Source: Robiginitomaculum sp. (GTDB lineage: Bacteria; Pseudomonadota; Alphaproteobacteria; Caulobacterales; Maricaulaceae). From it: a DNA stretch of 17,818 nt. Where the stretch lies: NCBI GenBank assembly GCA_026982235.1, contig JALSHM010000247.1, forward strand, positions 1-17,818. Direction: 5' to 3'. The notes under the pieces were generated by a model. That model worked only from the letters and a program-made list of their open reading frames with translations. It ran no database searches and had not been told where the DNA came from. A program made the translations under genes and the position numbers. How positions within the stretch are numbered: position 1 is the first letter of the stretch; the number at the start of each line of letters is the position of its first letter. This document shows positions 7,039-15,754 of this stretch, piece by piece.

Positions 7039-7325
7039 ATGTTTATTGTATTTTAAAACTAACCGACCAAAGTAAAATTGCCGAGAATATGGCGGGGCAT
7101 AATGCGTGGCTTAAGAGCGGGTTTGAGAAGGGCGCGTTTTTGCTGGCAGGAACGATTGAGCCAAAGCAGGGCGGGGCGATTTTGGTGGGTGATATGCCGC
7201 GCGGGGATTTAGAGGCACTCATTGCCGCAGATCCATTTGTTGCCAATAAAGTGGTCAGCGTGGAGATTACGGAAGTCACGCCAGCCAAAGCGGACGCTAG
7301 ATTGGCTTTTCTTGTCAATAATTAA
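7039..7325 (+). pseudogene. YciI-like (YCII-domain) gene with apparent -1 frameshift
   Basis: A good Shine-Dalgarno (GAGGGAG, 7027-7033) precedes ATG 7039, but that frame reads only MFIVF and stops at 7054. The -1 frame continues LKLTDQSKIAENM then runs open to 7325. Joining the two frames at the TTTTAAAA run (7051-7058) gives a 95-residue protein of normal YciI length: MFIVFLKLTD, the conserved His21 (AGHNAWLKSG), a GAFLLAGTIEPKQGGAILVGD block and the typical ADPFV near the C-terminus. YCII proteins are small dimeric ferredoxin-like folds of mostly unknown function. One missing T explains the break. A shorter product from the internal ATG 7089 (78 residues) would lack the first beta strand and has no clear ribosome site. 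It may be a recent null mutation or a sequencing/assembly error. Confidence 0.75.
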
Positions 7326-7394
7326 ACTGCTCGCGAAGCTGTGATTTTGGTTTGGGTAAAGCTATGCTAGGGCTGGTGGGAAACAATCAAGGAT

Positions 7395-7523
7395 ATGACG
7401 ATGGCCAAGACAAAAGAGTACGAACCGCAAATAGGTTGCGCCCATATTATGGATACACAATACGGGCGCCTTTGTCGAAAGAACTATGTTTTGCTAATAA
7501 TTCGCCCCGATAGTGAACCATAG
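7395..7523 (+). CDS. Doubtful 42-residue hypothetical ORF
   Basis: A short ORF runs MTMAKTKEYEPQIGC… and contains two cysteines in a GCAHIMDTQYGRLCRK context. AAGGA at 7389-7393 is too close to the first ATG (7395), but it is spaced well for the second ATG at 7401. It overlaps the 3' end of the convergent porin gene by 30 bases. I recognise no family. It fills the otherwise empty gap 7326-7493, in which I see no terminator or repeat. It could be a genuine small protein or chance. Confidence 0.25.
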   Translation: MTMAKTKEYEPQIGCAHIMDTQYGRLCRKNYVLLIIRPDSEP

Positions 7524-8729
7524 TTTTCTTGTATCACTGGCAAAGCCGTCGGCATTATAGTCTGCATATTTCAACTCACCGTAAAGGTTTTTCCCAAACT
7601 TTTTCTTGGCGAGTAGATTGATTTCTGAACCATAATCCCCGCCAACATCTGCGGAGAAATCATGATAGACGGCACCGATAGTCAAACCTTTTAACGGACT
7701 ATCACCGCCAACTTTATAGAATAGAGACCCATAGAAATCTTCTAGGCCGCCTGCAGGCGTGGCTAGGAATTTATCAGCCCAGCCGTTGAATTTGTGTAAA
7801 GTGGCAAGCGGAGTTTGGAAGCTTGTGACACCATTGTCGGATCCTAAAACTTCATAGCCAATTTTACCTGTAAACCCATGAGCGGATAGGCCTGCCACTA
7901 GGTGATAATATTGAGCGCTATAATTTAGCGGACTGTCTTTATAATCACTCTGCGTAGCAAATTCGGCCTCATATATTGCCGTTAAATTGCCATCACCAAG
8001 CTTCTTTTTACCATCAAACCTGATTCCTAAAGTTTGAGAAGACAAGCCATATACTACGGGGCTGTTAAGGTCGATAAACAGGCCATAAGCTGTGAGATTG
8101 CCAAAATCAAATCCGCTATATTTTCCATTTACAACAAAGGAGTCCGTATCGAGATTGCCAAAAGCATGTCGGTCTGAAAAAATTCTATTTACATTCCACA
8201 CATAGCCGGCTGTTAGAGTAAAATCCTCAACTGGTTTTGTAATTATCCCTGCCATATCATATGTTTGGTCGTTTTGGCGAAAGCCGACAGTGCCCACAAA
8301 ACGTTGATTGTCTAAATTAAGCGCAACCCGGCCAGCCAACAAAGTTGTGTCTTTGATACCGGTATAGGCAAGATAAGCTTGGTTTATTTCTGTCATTTTT
8401 GGGTCAGCTATAACCGGGCGGTTAATGCGACCGTTTATGGTGCTGTTATAATTATTATCCAGCGCCAGCACATTATCGACTTCGACCACGGCAGAAAACC
8501 CCTTGAACACACCTGTCGAATACTTAAGTCTCGTACGCAGTGTCAGGGCGTTGGCATTATCTGCAAACCCGTCCTGGCTTACATTTTCATTACGAAGACG
8601 AAAGTTGATGGTAGTTTTACCTTCTGTGATGGCTTTGACAAAAGTTTCTGCTTCGTCGCCTGCATAGGCAGGGGTGACAGTGCCAAAAATGGTCATGGCG
8701 GCTACGGAAGCTAATAATAGGGTACGCAT
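7494..8729 (-). CDS. Outer-membrane beta-barrel porin (alginate-export-like)
   Basis: This 411-residue protein has a Sec signal peptide (MRTLLLASVAAMTIFG…AYA, cleaved before GDEAE) and then alternating amphipathic strands with many aromatic residues. It ends in an aromatic residue (WFTIGANY), as outer-membrane barrels do. Early strands such as INFRLRNENVSQDG and LTLRTRLKYSTGVFKGFSAVVEVDN resemble the alginate-export/porin superfamily; substrate cannot be read from this. The in-frame ATG at 8744 lacks a Shine-Dalgarno. The ATG at 8729 has AAGGA seven bases upstream and yields a cleaner signal peptide, so I chose it. A perfect FNR/Dnr dyad lies upstream, suggesting induction under low oxygen with the adjacent nar operon. 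A role in nitrate/nitrite passage is an inference. Confidence 0.82.
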   Translation of the reverse strand: MRTLLLASVAAMTIFGTVTPAYAGDEAETFVKAITEGKTTINFRLRNENVSQDGFADNANALTLRTRLKYSTGVFKGFSAVVEVDNVLALDNNYNSTINGRINRPVIADPKMTEINQAYLAYTGIKDTTLLAGRVALNLDNQRFVGTVGFRQNDQTYDMAGIITKPVEDFTLTAGYVWNVNRIFSDRHAFGNLDTDSFVVNGKYSGFDFGNLTAYGLFIDLNSPVVYGLSSQTLGIRFDGKKKLGDGNLTAIYEAEFATQSDYKDSPLNYSAQYYHLVAGLSAHGFTGKIGYEVLGSDNGVTSFQTPLATLHKFNGWADKFLATPAGGLEDFYGSLFYKVGGDSPLKGLTIGAVYHDFSADVGGDYGSEINLLAKKKFGKNLYGELKYADYNADGFASDTRKLWFTIGANY

Positions 8730-8763
8730 TGTTTTTTCCTTCATGGAGTTAAGTTGATACCCT

Positions 8764-8769
8764 TATTTA
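8764..8769 (-). promoter_or_regulatory. Putative -10 element of the porin promoter
   Basis: On the minus strand this reads TAAATA. It begins 22 bases downstream of the FNR/Dnr dyad edge, the spacing expected for a class II FNR-type promoter (site centred at -41.5). That places the start of transcription near 8757 and gives a leader of about 28 bases. Confidence 0.5.
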
Positions 8770-8791
8770 CGCTTAACACACATCCGGGAGT

Positions 8792-8805
8792 TTGACCCAT
8801 GTCAA
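8792..8805. promoter_or_regulatory. FNR/Dnr-type binding site upstream of porin
   Basis: TTGAC-CCAT-GTCAA is a perfect dyad that fits the CRP/FNR-superfamily consensus TTGAY-N4-RTCAA. It lies about 70 bases (centre) before the chosen porin start, on the same side as the -10-like TAAATA. Which member of the superfamily (FNR, FixK, Dnr/NnrR) binds cannot be decided from the site alone. Confidence 0.7.
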
Positions 8806-8873
8806 AAGTTAATTCGGTTTGATTGGACACAGTGTCGCACCTGATAATTCTCCCCCCCAAAAAAACTTACCTC

Positions 8874-8902
8874 AAAAAAAAGCCCTCACAATGGAGGGCT
8901 TT
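8874..8902 (-). terminator. Rho-independent terminator of the nar operon
   Basis: Read on the minus strand, AAAGCCCTC-cattgt-GAGGGCTTT forms a 9-bp stem, and its 3' arm runs into a T-tract of eight or so bases. It lies 22 bases past the narI stop codon. Confidence 0.9.
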
Positions 8903-8924
8903 AAACATAAAGTTATTTGGCCTT

Positions 8925-9608
8925 CTAGCCGCGCTTGCGGACAATCTGATAACCTGTACGGAATAGATATTTTATTGGTGCGCTGAAGATATGCACGAGC
9001 CTCGTAAACGGCAGAACTAGAAAGATAGTGAGTCCTAGGACTATATGCAGTTTAAAAATTATATGTTCACCTAAAATATGTTCTGCCGCCCCACTTCTGA
9101 ATGTAACAATTTTTTGCGCCCATGAGGCGAGTTCAATCATGGAAGAACCGTCCATATGCTTGGCTGATTGCGGTATGGTAAGAAGCCCTAATACGAGCTG
9201 TGCCAGTAATAATAACAAAATTGCCTTATCCCAAAAACTGGACGTGGCGCTGACACGAGCATTACCGAAACGGCGAGCAATCAATATGAGCAGGCCGACA
9301 AGCATCATGGTCCCAAAAATACCCCCTGCGGTCATGGCCAAGAGCTGTTTTTGCCCAGAGGTCATAAACGGTTCGTACACTGAGTGAGGTGTTAACAAGC
9401 CAACCAGATGCCCAAAGAATAAGAGAATAATCCCAATATGAAATAAATTGCTGCCAAGGCGTAGACCTTTGCGGCTCATTAGTTGGGAGCTATCGGCTTT
9501 CCATGAATATGGATCACGATCATAGCGTAAAATCGATCCAAATATCATTACGCCTATGGCAATGTACGGATATATCCCAAAGAAAAAGCTGTTTATATAT
9601 TCACTCAT
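8925..9608 (-). CDS. narI: Respiratory nitrate reductase gamma subunit (cytochrome b)
   Basis: This 227-residue membrane anchor oxidises quinol and passes electrons through two b hemes to NarH. Five hydrophobic helices are visible. The heme-ligand histidines align with E. coli (56, 66, 187, 205) as His57 and His67 in FHIGIILLFFGHLVG, His188 in FKLHIVLG and His206 in TRLVHIFSAP. The length matches the family. The start codon overlaps the narJ stop by one base (TAATG), indicating translational coupling. It is the last gene of the operon and is followed by a terminator. Confidence 0.97.
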   Translation of the reverse strand: MSEYINSFFFGIYPYIAIGVMIFGSILRYDRDPYSWKADSSQLMSRKGLRLGSNLFHIGIILLFFGHLVGLLTPHSVYEPFMTSGQKQLLAMTAGGIFGTMMLVGLLILIARRFGNARVSATSSFWDKAILLLLLAQLVLGLLTIPQSAKHMDGSSMIELASWAQKIVTFRSGAAEHILGEHIIFKLHIVLGLTIFLVLPFTRLVHIFSAPIKYLFRTGYQIVRKRG

Positions 9609-10306
9609 TAGTTTGCTCCTATGTTCTGGGGATAATCGGCGGGTTTGCTGGCGGGCTGTAACGGCATGGGATCATTACAGGTTCCGCAATCATCGGCACC
9701 GCCAAACGCATCCGGCTCTTGCCATTCCTTATCTAAATCATCCAAAGTTCGAATATTGGGTAAAGCTGCATCGGCTGCTTTGGTTATTTCTTCCTTGTTC
9801 AATTTCGCACCTGATAACTCTGTAATGGCTGCAAATACGCTGGCATATCCGCTTTTTTGGCGTTTAAGTTTTTCTCCCAATGTTGCGATAACGGGCGCAG
9901 CTTGCGCAAGAGTTTCAAGACCTTCTTCTGGTTCGCAAATGGAGATGAACTCCAAGAATAAAGGGAGGTAATCCGGTAATTCGCCGACGCCAATTTCAAG
10001 GCCTTTTTCCCGGTAACGGCCGGCAAGATCAATCATGGCCTGACCACGAAAACGAGACTCCCCGTGGACATGTTCGAATAAGTGCAAACAATGGGCGCGC
10101 CCCCGATCGAACAATTCAACATAAGTTTCTTGGGCAGCCATAATGTCCATGTCCGCGAACTCGTCCATAAAGGCTATGAGTTTTTTCAAAGTTTTAGTTT
10201 TCAAAAACCCGTCTTCGCTTAGCACTTGTTTTAGCTCGTCCATATGGGCTTGCACTTCGGTACTTGGATAAGCTAGAAGCCGTGATAACACGCGTAAACT
10301 TCTCAT
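9608..10306 (-). CDS. narJ: Nitrate reductase assembly chaperone NarJ
   Basis: This 232-residue cytoplasmic TorD-like chaperone binds apo-NarG, aids molybdenum cofactor insertion and delays membrane attachment until NarGH is mature. The family signature RGRAHCLHLFEHVHGESRFRGQAMIDL is present, with the N-terminal LSRLLAYPS and a following YLPLFLEF segment. The start overlaps the narH stop by four bases (ATGA), with AGGAG upstream in the narH 3' end. The C-terminal tail (DDCGTCNDPMPLQP) contains a CxxC pair. Confidence 0.96.
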   Translation of the reverse strand: MRSLRVLSRLLAYPSTEVQAHMDELKQVLSEDGFLKTKTLKKLIAFMDEFADMDIMAAQETYVELFDRGRAHCLHLFEHVHGESRFRGQAMIDLAGRYREKGLEIGVGELPDYLPLFLEFISICEPEEGLETLAQAAPVIATLGEKLKRQKSGYASVFAAITELSGAKLNKEEITKAADAALPNIRTLDDLDKEWQEPDAFGGADDCGTCNDPMPLQPASKPADYPQNIGAN

Positions 10307-11937
10307 GACGCGTCTCCTGGTTTTGTTGCTTCAAGGGTTTTAACGCCGCCATCTCCGGGCGTTTTTGCGCCGCGATATGATCCGTCCATAGTGTTGGCGT
10401 GTGATGGGGAGCCAAACAAGTTGAGGCGTTTTTCTTCACCACCCCCGCTCGCATGACAACCATTGCCAAAGCTAAATCCGCATTCAGAGCGGGTTCCAAA
10501 GGCAATTTCATGGTCAAACGGCCCATCGCCTGCATATTCTTTATGATTGGTCGGGATAACGAAACGGTCTTCATAATTAGCAATCGCCATCATCTGGTAC
10601 ATGTCATCCATTTCATGCTCGCTCATGCCGACTTGCTCCAGCAGGTCAAGATTGGTAACTCCATCAACTGATTTCCCGCGCATAAAACTACGCATAGCCA
10701 GCATACGTTCAAGCGCCACGGTCACGGGTTTTTCGTCGCCAGCCGTTAAAAGATTGGCGAGGTATTTGACGGGAATGCGCAGGCTCTCCACATCAGGAAT
10801 CATGCCGTGACTACCTTCCTTGCTGTTCATCATACCATTTTCATGAGCGGACTGAATAGGGGAGAGTGGCGGTACATACCAGACCATTGGTAAGGTTCTG
10901 TATTCAGGATGCAGCGGAAATGCGATTTTCCAGTCCATAGCCATTTTGTAAACGGGCGAGTTTTGCGCCGCTTCCAGCCAGCTTTCTGGGATGCCATCTG
11001 CCTTGGCGCGTGCAATCACGTCCGGGTCATTTGGATCTAAAAACAAATCACATTGGGCTTGGTAAAGGTCTTTTTCCGCAGGCACAGAAGCGGCTCCTTT
11101 AATCTGTTCGCTATCATAGAGTAGAACGCCCAAATACCGGATACGGCCAACACAGGTTTCAGAGCAAACCGTTGGCTCACCCGCTTCGATGCGCGGATAG
11201 CAGAACGTACATTTCTCCGACTTTCCGGACTGCCAGTTGAAATAAATCTTCTTATAGGGGCAACCTGAAACGCACATGCGCCAGCCCCGGCATTTATCTT
11301 GGTCGATGAGGACAATGCCGTCTTCTTCGCGCTTGTAAATTGCCCCGGACGGGCAGGAAGCTACGCAAGCCGGGTTTAGGCAATGCTCACATAGGCGAGG
11401 TAAATACATCATGAAGGTATTTTCAAACTCACCATACATTTGCTCTTGAATGTCCTTGAAATTATAGTCGCTACGTCGTTTATCAAACTCGCCACCAAGA
11501 ATTTCTTCCCAATTCACACCCCAATCAGGCGCATCTTTTGTCTTACCGGTAATCACGGATTTCATCCGCGCCGTTGGTACGGTTTTACTTTCCTTCGCAG
11601 TTTTTAGATGATCATATTCATAGGTATAGGGGTCATAATAATCATCAATTTCCGGCAGATTTGGATTAGCAAATATTTGTGTGAGTAGCCCAATTTTTCC
11701 ACCAGCTTTGGGCTTTAACTTACCCGATTTTGTGCGTGTCCAGCCACCTTTCCATTGCTCTTGGTCTTCCCAATTTCGCGGATAACCCAAGCCTGGCTTG
11801 GTTTCGACATTGTTGAACCAAGCATATTCCATGCCGCCTCTAGACGTCCAAACATTCTTACAAGTAATCGAGCAAGTGTGGCACCCGATACATTTATCCA
11901 AGTTCAGTACCATGCCTATTTGTGCGCGTATCGTCAT
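10303..11937 (-). CDS. narH: Respiratory nitrate reductase beta subunit (iron-sulfur)
   Basis: This 544-residue electron-transfer subunit on the cytoplasmic face carries four Fe-S clusters between NarI and NarG. All cysteine groups are present: C16-IGCHTCSITC26, C183-EHCLNPACVASC195, C216-RGWRMCVSGC226 with Trp219 in place of one Cys (the three-iron cluster pattern), and C243-TFC…C258-SETC262. The first set has the same numbering as E. coli NarH. Sequence similarity to E. coli NarH is obvious through most of its length, and the C-terminus is somewhat longer (glycine-rich tail). The start overlaps the narG stop by one base (TAATG), with AGGAG within narG. Confidence 0.98.
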   Translation of the reverse strand: MTIRAQIGMVLNLDKCIGCHTCSITCKNVWTSRGGMEYAWFNNVETKPGLGYPRNWEDQEQWKGGWTRTKSGKLKPKAGGKIGLLTQIFANPNLPEIDDYYDPYTYEYDHLKTAKESKTVPTARMKSVITGKTKDAPDWGVNWEEILGGEFDKRRSDYNFKDIQEQMYGEFENTFMMYLPRLCEHCLNPACVASCPSGAIYKREEDGIVLIDQDKCRGWRMCVSGCPYKKIYFNWQSGKSEKCTFCYPRIEAGEPTVCSETCVGRIRYLGVLLYDSEQIKGAASVPAEKDLYQAQCDLFLDPNDPDVIARAKADGIPESWLEAAQNSPVYKMAMDWKIAFPLHPEYRTLPMVWYVPPLSPIQSAHENGMMNSKEGSHGMIPDVESLRIPVKYLANLLTAGDEKPVTVALERMLAMRSFMRGKSVDGVTNLDLLEQVGMSEHEMDDMYQMMAIANYEDRFVIPTNHKEYAGDGPFDHEIAFGTRSECGFSFGNGCHASGGGEEKRLNLFGSPSHANTMDGSYRGAKTPGDGGVKTLEATKPGDAS

Positions 11938-14900
11938 TACGTTGCTCCTAATTTAAGATCAATGTTAATGGGCTGGCCTTCTTCATAAGGCTCTTCCATC
12001 CAATCGACTTTGTTTTGTTTGTTGACTTTACGCACGATGACGAATTCGTCCCTATTCGTACCAATCGTTCCGTAATAGTTGAAACCCCATGACAATTGCG
12101 AATAGCCGCCAATCATATGGGTTGGCTTGACAACAGCACGGGTCACAGAGTTATGAATGCCGCCGCGTTTGCCAGTAATTGAGTTACCCGGCGTGTTCAT
12201 GGTTTTCTCTTGGGCGTGGTACATCATACTCATACCCTCGGGGACACGTTGCGAAACCACAGCGCGAGCGGAAATGGCGCCGTTGACATTATAGGCTTCA
12301 ATCCAGTCATTGTCCTCTACACCGATTTTTTTGGCGTCGACTTCGGAAATCCAGATAATCGGCCCACCCCTGTTCATAGACAAGAGGAGCAAGTTATCAG
12401 AATAGGTCGAGTGGATACCCCATTTTTGATGGGGGGTAATCCAGTTGAGTGCGATTTGCGGCATACTGTCACCGCGAGATTTAATGACGTCATCAATGGT
12501 GCGCGTAGAAATTGGCGGTTTGTAAACACACAGGGTTTCGCCAAAGTCGTTCATCCACTCATGATCAATATAAAATTGCTGGCGTCCTGTAAGCGTGCGC
12601 CACGGGATAAGCTCATGCACATTTGTATAACCTGCATTATAGCTAACATGTTCATCCTCCAGCCCCGACCATGTCGGTGAGGAAATGATTTTACGCGGTT
12701 GGGCTTGTACATCACGAAAGCGGATTTTCTCGTCCTGCTTTGGGCGTGCCAAATGGGTATGTTCTCGCCCGGTAAATTCACCGAGTGCTGCCCAAGCTTT
12801 CACAGCTACTTGACCATTGGTTTCTGGCGCCAGGCTAAGGATAACTTCACAGGCATCGATTGCCGATTGAATTTTTGGCTGCCCCTTAGAGACACCTTCG
12901 TCGCGCACAACTTTATTCAGACCACGCAAAAGGTCAATTTCGTCACCGGTCTTCCAGCCAATACCCTTGCCGCCATTACCCAGCTTTTCAAGCAGTGGGC
13001 CGACAGAGGTGAACATTTTATACAGGTTTGGATAGTCGCGTTTAACCTCCACCAGACCCGGCATGGATTTCCCTGGAACCGCTTCGCATTCACCTTTCTT
13101 CCAGTCTTTGACACCAAGCGCCTGGCCAAGTTCATTAGGTGTGTCGTGCATGATGGGGACACTTACTAAGTCATTTTCTACACCTAAATGGTCACCGCAT
13201 ATCTCAGAGAACTTTTTGGTAATGCCGCGAAAAATGGCCCAGTCGGATTTGCTTTCCCACGCAGGATCTACTGCCTTTGAAAGCGGATGAATAAAGGGAT
13301 GCATATCCGATGTATTGAGATCGTTTTTCTCATACCAAGTCGCAGTTGGTAAGACGATGTCTGAGTATACGGCTGTGGTTGACATCCGAAAGTCCAAAGT
13401 TACAACGAGATCTAATTTCCCTTCTGGCGCTTCATCGTGCCATTTTACCTCGGTGGGTTTGCTGGCACCTGCATCGGCAAGGTCAGGACTCATCAAGGCG
13501 TTGGATGCACCGAGCAAATGTTTGAGCATATATTCGTGACCCTTGCCGGAGGAACCAAGGATGTTGGAGCGCCAGACAAACATATTGCGTGGAAAATTAT
13601 TTACGTGATCTGGGTCTTCACAAGAAAACTCAAGGTCACCAGAAACAAGCCTGTCCACAACATATTGTTTAATATCAGTATCACCAGCTTTGGCTTTAAA
13701 ACCAAGAGGGTTATCTTTGAACTGCGGTGAAGATGGGAGCCAGCCCATACGCTCGGAGCGGATATTGCAATCAATCAAAGAATAATCTTCCCATTTGCCT
13801 TTGTCAGTCATGGGCGAGAGGATTTCGGCTACTGATAGTTTTTCGTAACGCCATTGATCAGAGTGAGCATAGAAGAACGATGTTGAGTTCATTTGGCGCG
13901 GCGGGCGTACCCAATCGGTCGCAAAGGCTAGGGGAATCCAGCCTGTTTGTGGACGCAGTTTTTCTTGTCCCACATAATGCGCCCAGCCGCCACCGGATTT
14001 ACCAATACAGCCGCACATAATAAGCAAATTGATAATGCCCCGATAAATCATATCGCTATGATACCAATGGTTAATGGCGGCACCCAAAATCACCATTGAG
14101 CGGCCTCTTGTCTTGTCTGCATTTTCGGCAAATTCACGGGCGACCTGAATAACTTTGGCGCGGTCAACACCCGTAATGGCTTCTTGCCACGCAGGCGTAT
14201 AGGGCAGATTATCGTCGTAAGATGTGGCCACCTTCCCACCACCGAGGCCACGGTCAATAGCGTAATTGCCTGCGGTTAAATCGTAAACTGTGGCTACATA
14301 AGCAGTTTTCTTGCCTTTCAGAGTAACTTTCCGTACAGGTACTTTGCGGATTTGGATGTCTTCGTGGTCTGTATGGTTGAAGAGTTTTTGGTCATGGGGC
14401 TGATTGCCAAAATAGGGGAAGCCTACATAAATAGTCTCGTCGCAATCATCTATACAACTGAGCTGTGCCCAAATGTCTTTACCCGTAGCACGGTCTTTGG
14501 CTTCTAGATTCCACTGGCCTTTATTACCCCAGCGTGAGCCGACCGTACCGTTGGGGGAAACTACGGATTTAGACTGCTCATCATAAACTACGGGGCACCA
14601 TTCAGGATTATCACTAGGTTTTATTTTCAGGTTCCCTGTGAAGTCAGAGGCTCGCAATGTGCGCCCTGCTTTGTAATAGCCGTCTTTTTCTTCCATAAGA
14701 ACCAGCATGGGCATGTCAGAATATGTGCGGATATAATCTTCGAAATATTCAGATTTTTTGCCGAGATGAAATTCCTTGAACACTACATGACCCATGGCCA
14801 TAGCCATAGCGGCGTCCGTGCCTTGGCGCGGATTAAGCCATATGTCTGTAAGCTTGGCAACTTCGGAATAGTCCGGTGTCACCGACACGGTTTTGGTGCC

Positions 14901-15722
14901 TTTATAGCGGGCTTCCGTGAAGAAATGGGCATCGGGCGTGCGGGTCTGCGGTACGTTGGAACCCCAGGCTATGATATAGCTAGAATTAAACCAATCGGCG
15001 CTTTCGGGGACGTCCGTTTGCTCACCCCAAACTTGCGGGGAGGAGGGCGGTAGGTCGCAATACCAGTCATAAAACGAGAGGCAAGTGCCGCCCATCAAGG
15101 ACAGGTAACGAGAGCCAGCCGCATAGGACACCATGGACATGGCCGGAATAGGGGAAAAACCAACAACCCGGTCAGGGCCATAGGTTTTGGTTGTGTATAT
15201 ATTGGCAGCAGCAATAATCTCGTTCATTTCATCCCATTCACCACGTACAAAACCACCAAGCCCGCGCATTTTTTTGTAATTATTGGTAACAATAGGATCA
15301 CTCATCATGCTCGCCCATGCATCAACAGGGTCGGGGTGTAGGGCTTTGGCATCGCGGTAAGCTTTGAGCAAGCGCGAGCGTACCAGCGGGAATTTTAGGC
15401 GGGCGGCGGAGTATAAATACCAAGAATATGACGCGCCGCGCGAGCAACCGCGCGGTTCGTGATTGGGCATATCTACCCTTGTACGCGGGTAGTCTGTTTG
15501 CTGTGTTTCCCAGGTCACCAGGCCATTTTTAACGTAAATTTTCCAAGAGCATGAACCGGTACAATTGACGCCGTGGGTTGAGCGCACTATTTTATCATGT
15601 GCCCAACGACCACGGTAACCGCGTTCCCAACCACGATGTTCCTTCGTAGTAATACCATGACCATCTGCCAACTTGCCGTCGATTTTGGAAAAATATGTTA
15701 GTCTGTCGATAAAATGACCCAT
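11937..15722 (-). CDS. narG: Respiratory nitrate reductase alpha subunit (molybdenum catalytic)
   Basis: This 1261-residue catalytic subunit reduces nitrate to nitrite at a bis-MGD molybdenum centre in the cytoplasm. The N-terminal cluster FS0 ligands align with E. coli offset by one residue: His50, Cys54 and Cys58 in RSTHGVNCTGSC, and Cys93 in RGCSRGASYSW. Asp223 in YDWYCDLPP corresponds to the molybdenum-ligand Asp222. The segment NSSYIIAWGSNVPQTRTPDAHF is nearly identical to the family. No functional Tat signal is present, as in other cytoplasmic NarG enzymes. AGGAG (15729-15733) precedes the ATG by six bases. It follows narK after a 65-base spacer with a hairpin, and overlaps narH by one base. 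Confidence 0.98.
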   Translation of the reverse strand: MGHFIDRLTYFSKIDGKLADGHGITTKEHRGWERGYRGRWAHDKIVRSTHGVNCTGSCSWKIYVKNGLVTWETQQTDYPRTRVDMPNHEPRGCSRGASYSWYLYSAARLKFPLVRSRLLKAYRDAKALHPDPVDAWASMMSDPIVTNNYKKMRGLGGFVRGEWDEMNEIIAAANIYTTKTYGPDRVVGFSPIPAMSMVSYAAGSRYLSLMGGTCLSFYDWYCDLPPSSPQVWGEQTDVPESADWFNSSYIIAWGSNVPQTRTPDAHFFTEARYKGTKTVSVTPDYSEVAKLTDIWLNPRQGTDAAMAMAMGHVVFKEFHLGKKSEYFEDYIRTYSDMPMLVLMEEKDGYYKAGRTLRASDFTGNLKIKPSDNPEWCPVVYDEQSKSVVSPNGTVGSRWGNKGQWNLEAKDRATGKDIWAQLSCIDDCDETIYVGFPYFGNQPHDQKLFNHTDHEDIQIRKVPVRKVTLKGKKTAYVATVYDLTAGNYAIDRGLGGGKVATSYDDNLPYTPAWQEAITGVDRAKVIQVAREFAENADKTRGRSMVILGAAINHWYHSDMIYRGIINLLIMCGCIGKSGGGWAHYVGQEKLRPQTGWIPLAFATDWVRPPRQMNSTSFFYAHSDQWRYEKLSVAEILSPMTDKGKWEDYSLIDCNIRSERMGWLPSSPQFKDNPLGFKAKAGDTDIKQYVVDRLVSGDLEFSCEDPDHVNNFPRNMFVWRSNILGSSGKGHEYMLKHLLGASNALMSPDLADAGASKPTEVKWHDEAPEGKLDLVVTLDFRMSTTAVYSDIVLPTATWYEKNDLNTSDMHPFIHPLSKAVDPAWESKSDWAIFRGITKKFSEICGDHLGVENDLVSVPIMHDTPNELGQALGVKDWKKGECEAVPGKSMPGLVEVKRDYPNLYKMFTSVGPLLEKLGNGGKGIGWKTGDEIDLLRGLNKVVRDEGVSKGQPKIQSAIDACEVILSLAPETNGQVAVKAWAALGEFTGREHTHLARPKQDEKIRFRDVQAQPRKIISSPTWSGLEDEHVSYNAGYTNVHELIPWRTLTGRQQFYIDHEWMNDFGETLCVYKPPISTRTIDDVIKSRGDSMPQIALNWITPHQKWGIHSTYSDNLLLLSMNRGGPIIWISEVDAKKIGVEDNDWIEAYNVNGAISARAVVSQRVPEGMSMMYHAQEKTMNTPGNSITGKRGGIHNSVTRAVVKPTHMIGGYSQLSWGFNYYGTIGTNRDEFVIVRKVNKQNKVDWMEEPYEEGQPINIDLKLGAT

Positions 15723-15754
15723 CTTGGTCTCCTGAAAAATAAGTTAGATATTCA

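Noticed and set aside
7050..7058. Programmed -1 ribosomal frameshifting in the YciI-like gene
   Set aside because: The run GTATTTTAAAAC does not give a canonical X-XXY-YYZ heptamer in the reading frame. I saw no clear downstream stem, and the T and A runs are too short for transcriptional slippage.
8730..8744. Longer porin N-terminus from the ATG at 8744
   Set aside because: No Shine-Dalgarno before it. The AAGGA sequence lies between the two ATGs and is well placed for the one at 8729.
12210..13169. 156-codon plus-strand ORFs antisense to narG
   Set aside because: NarG is conserved through this region; the antisense frames have no start signals or recognisable domains.
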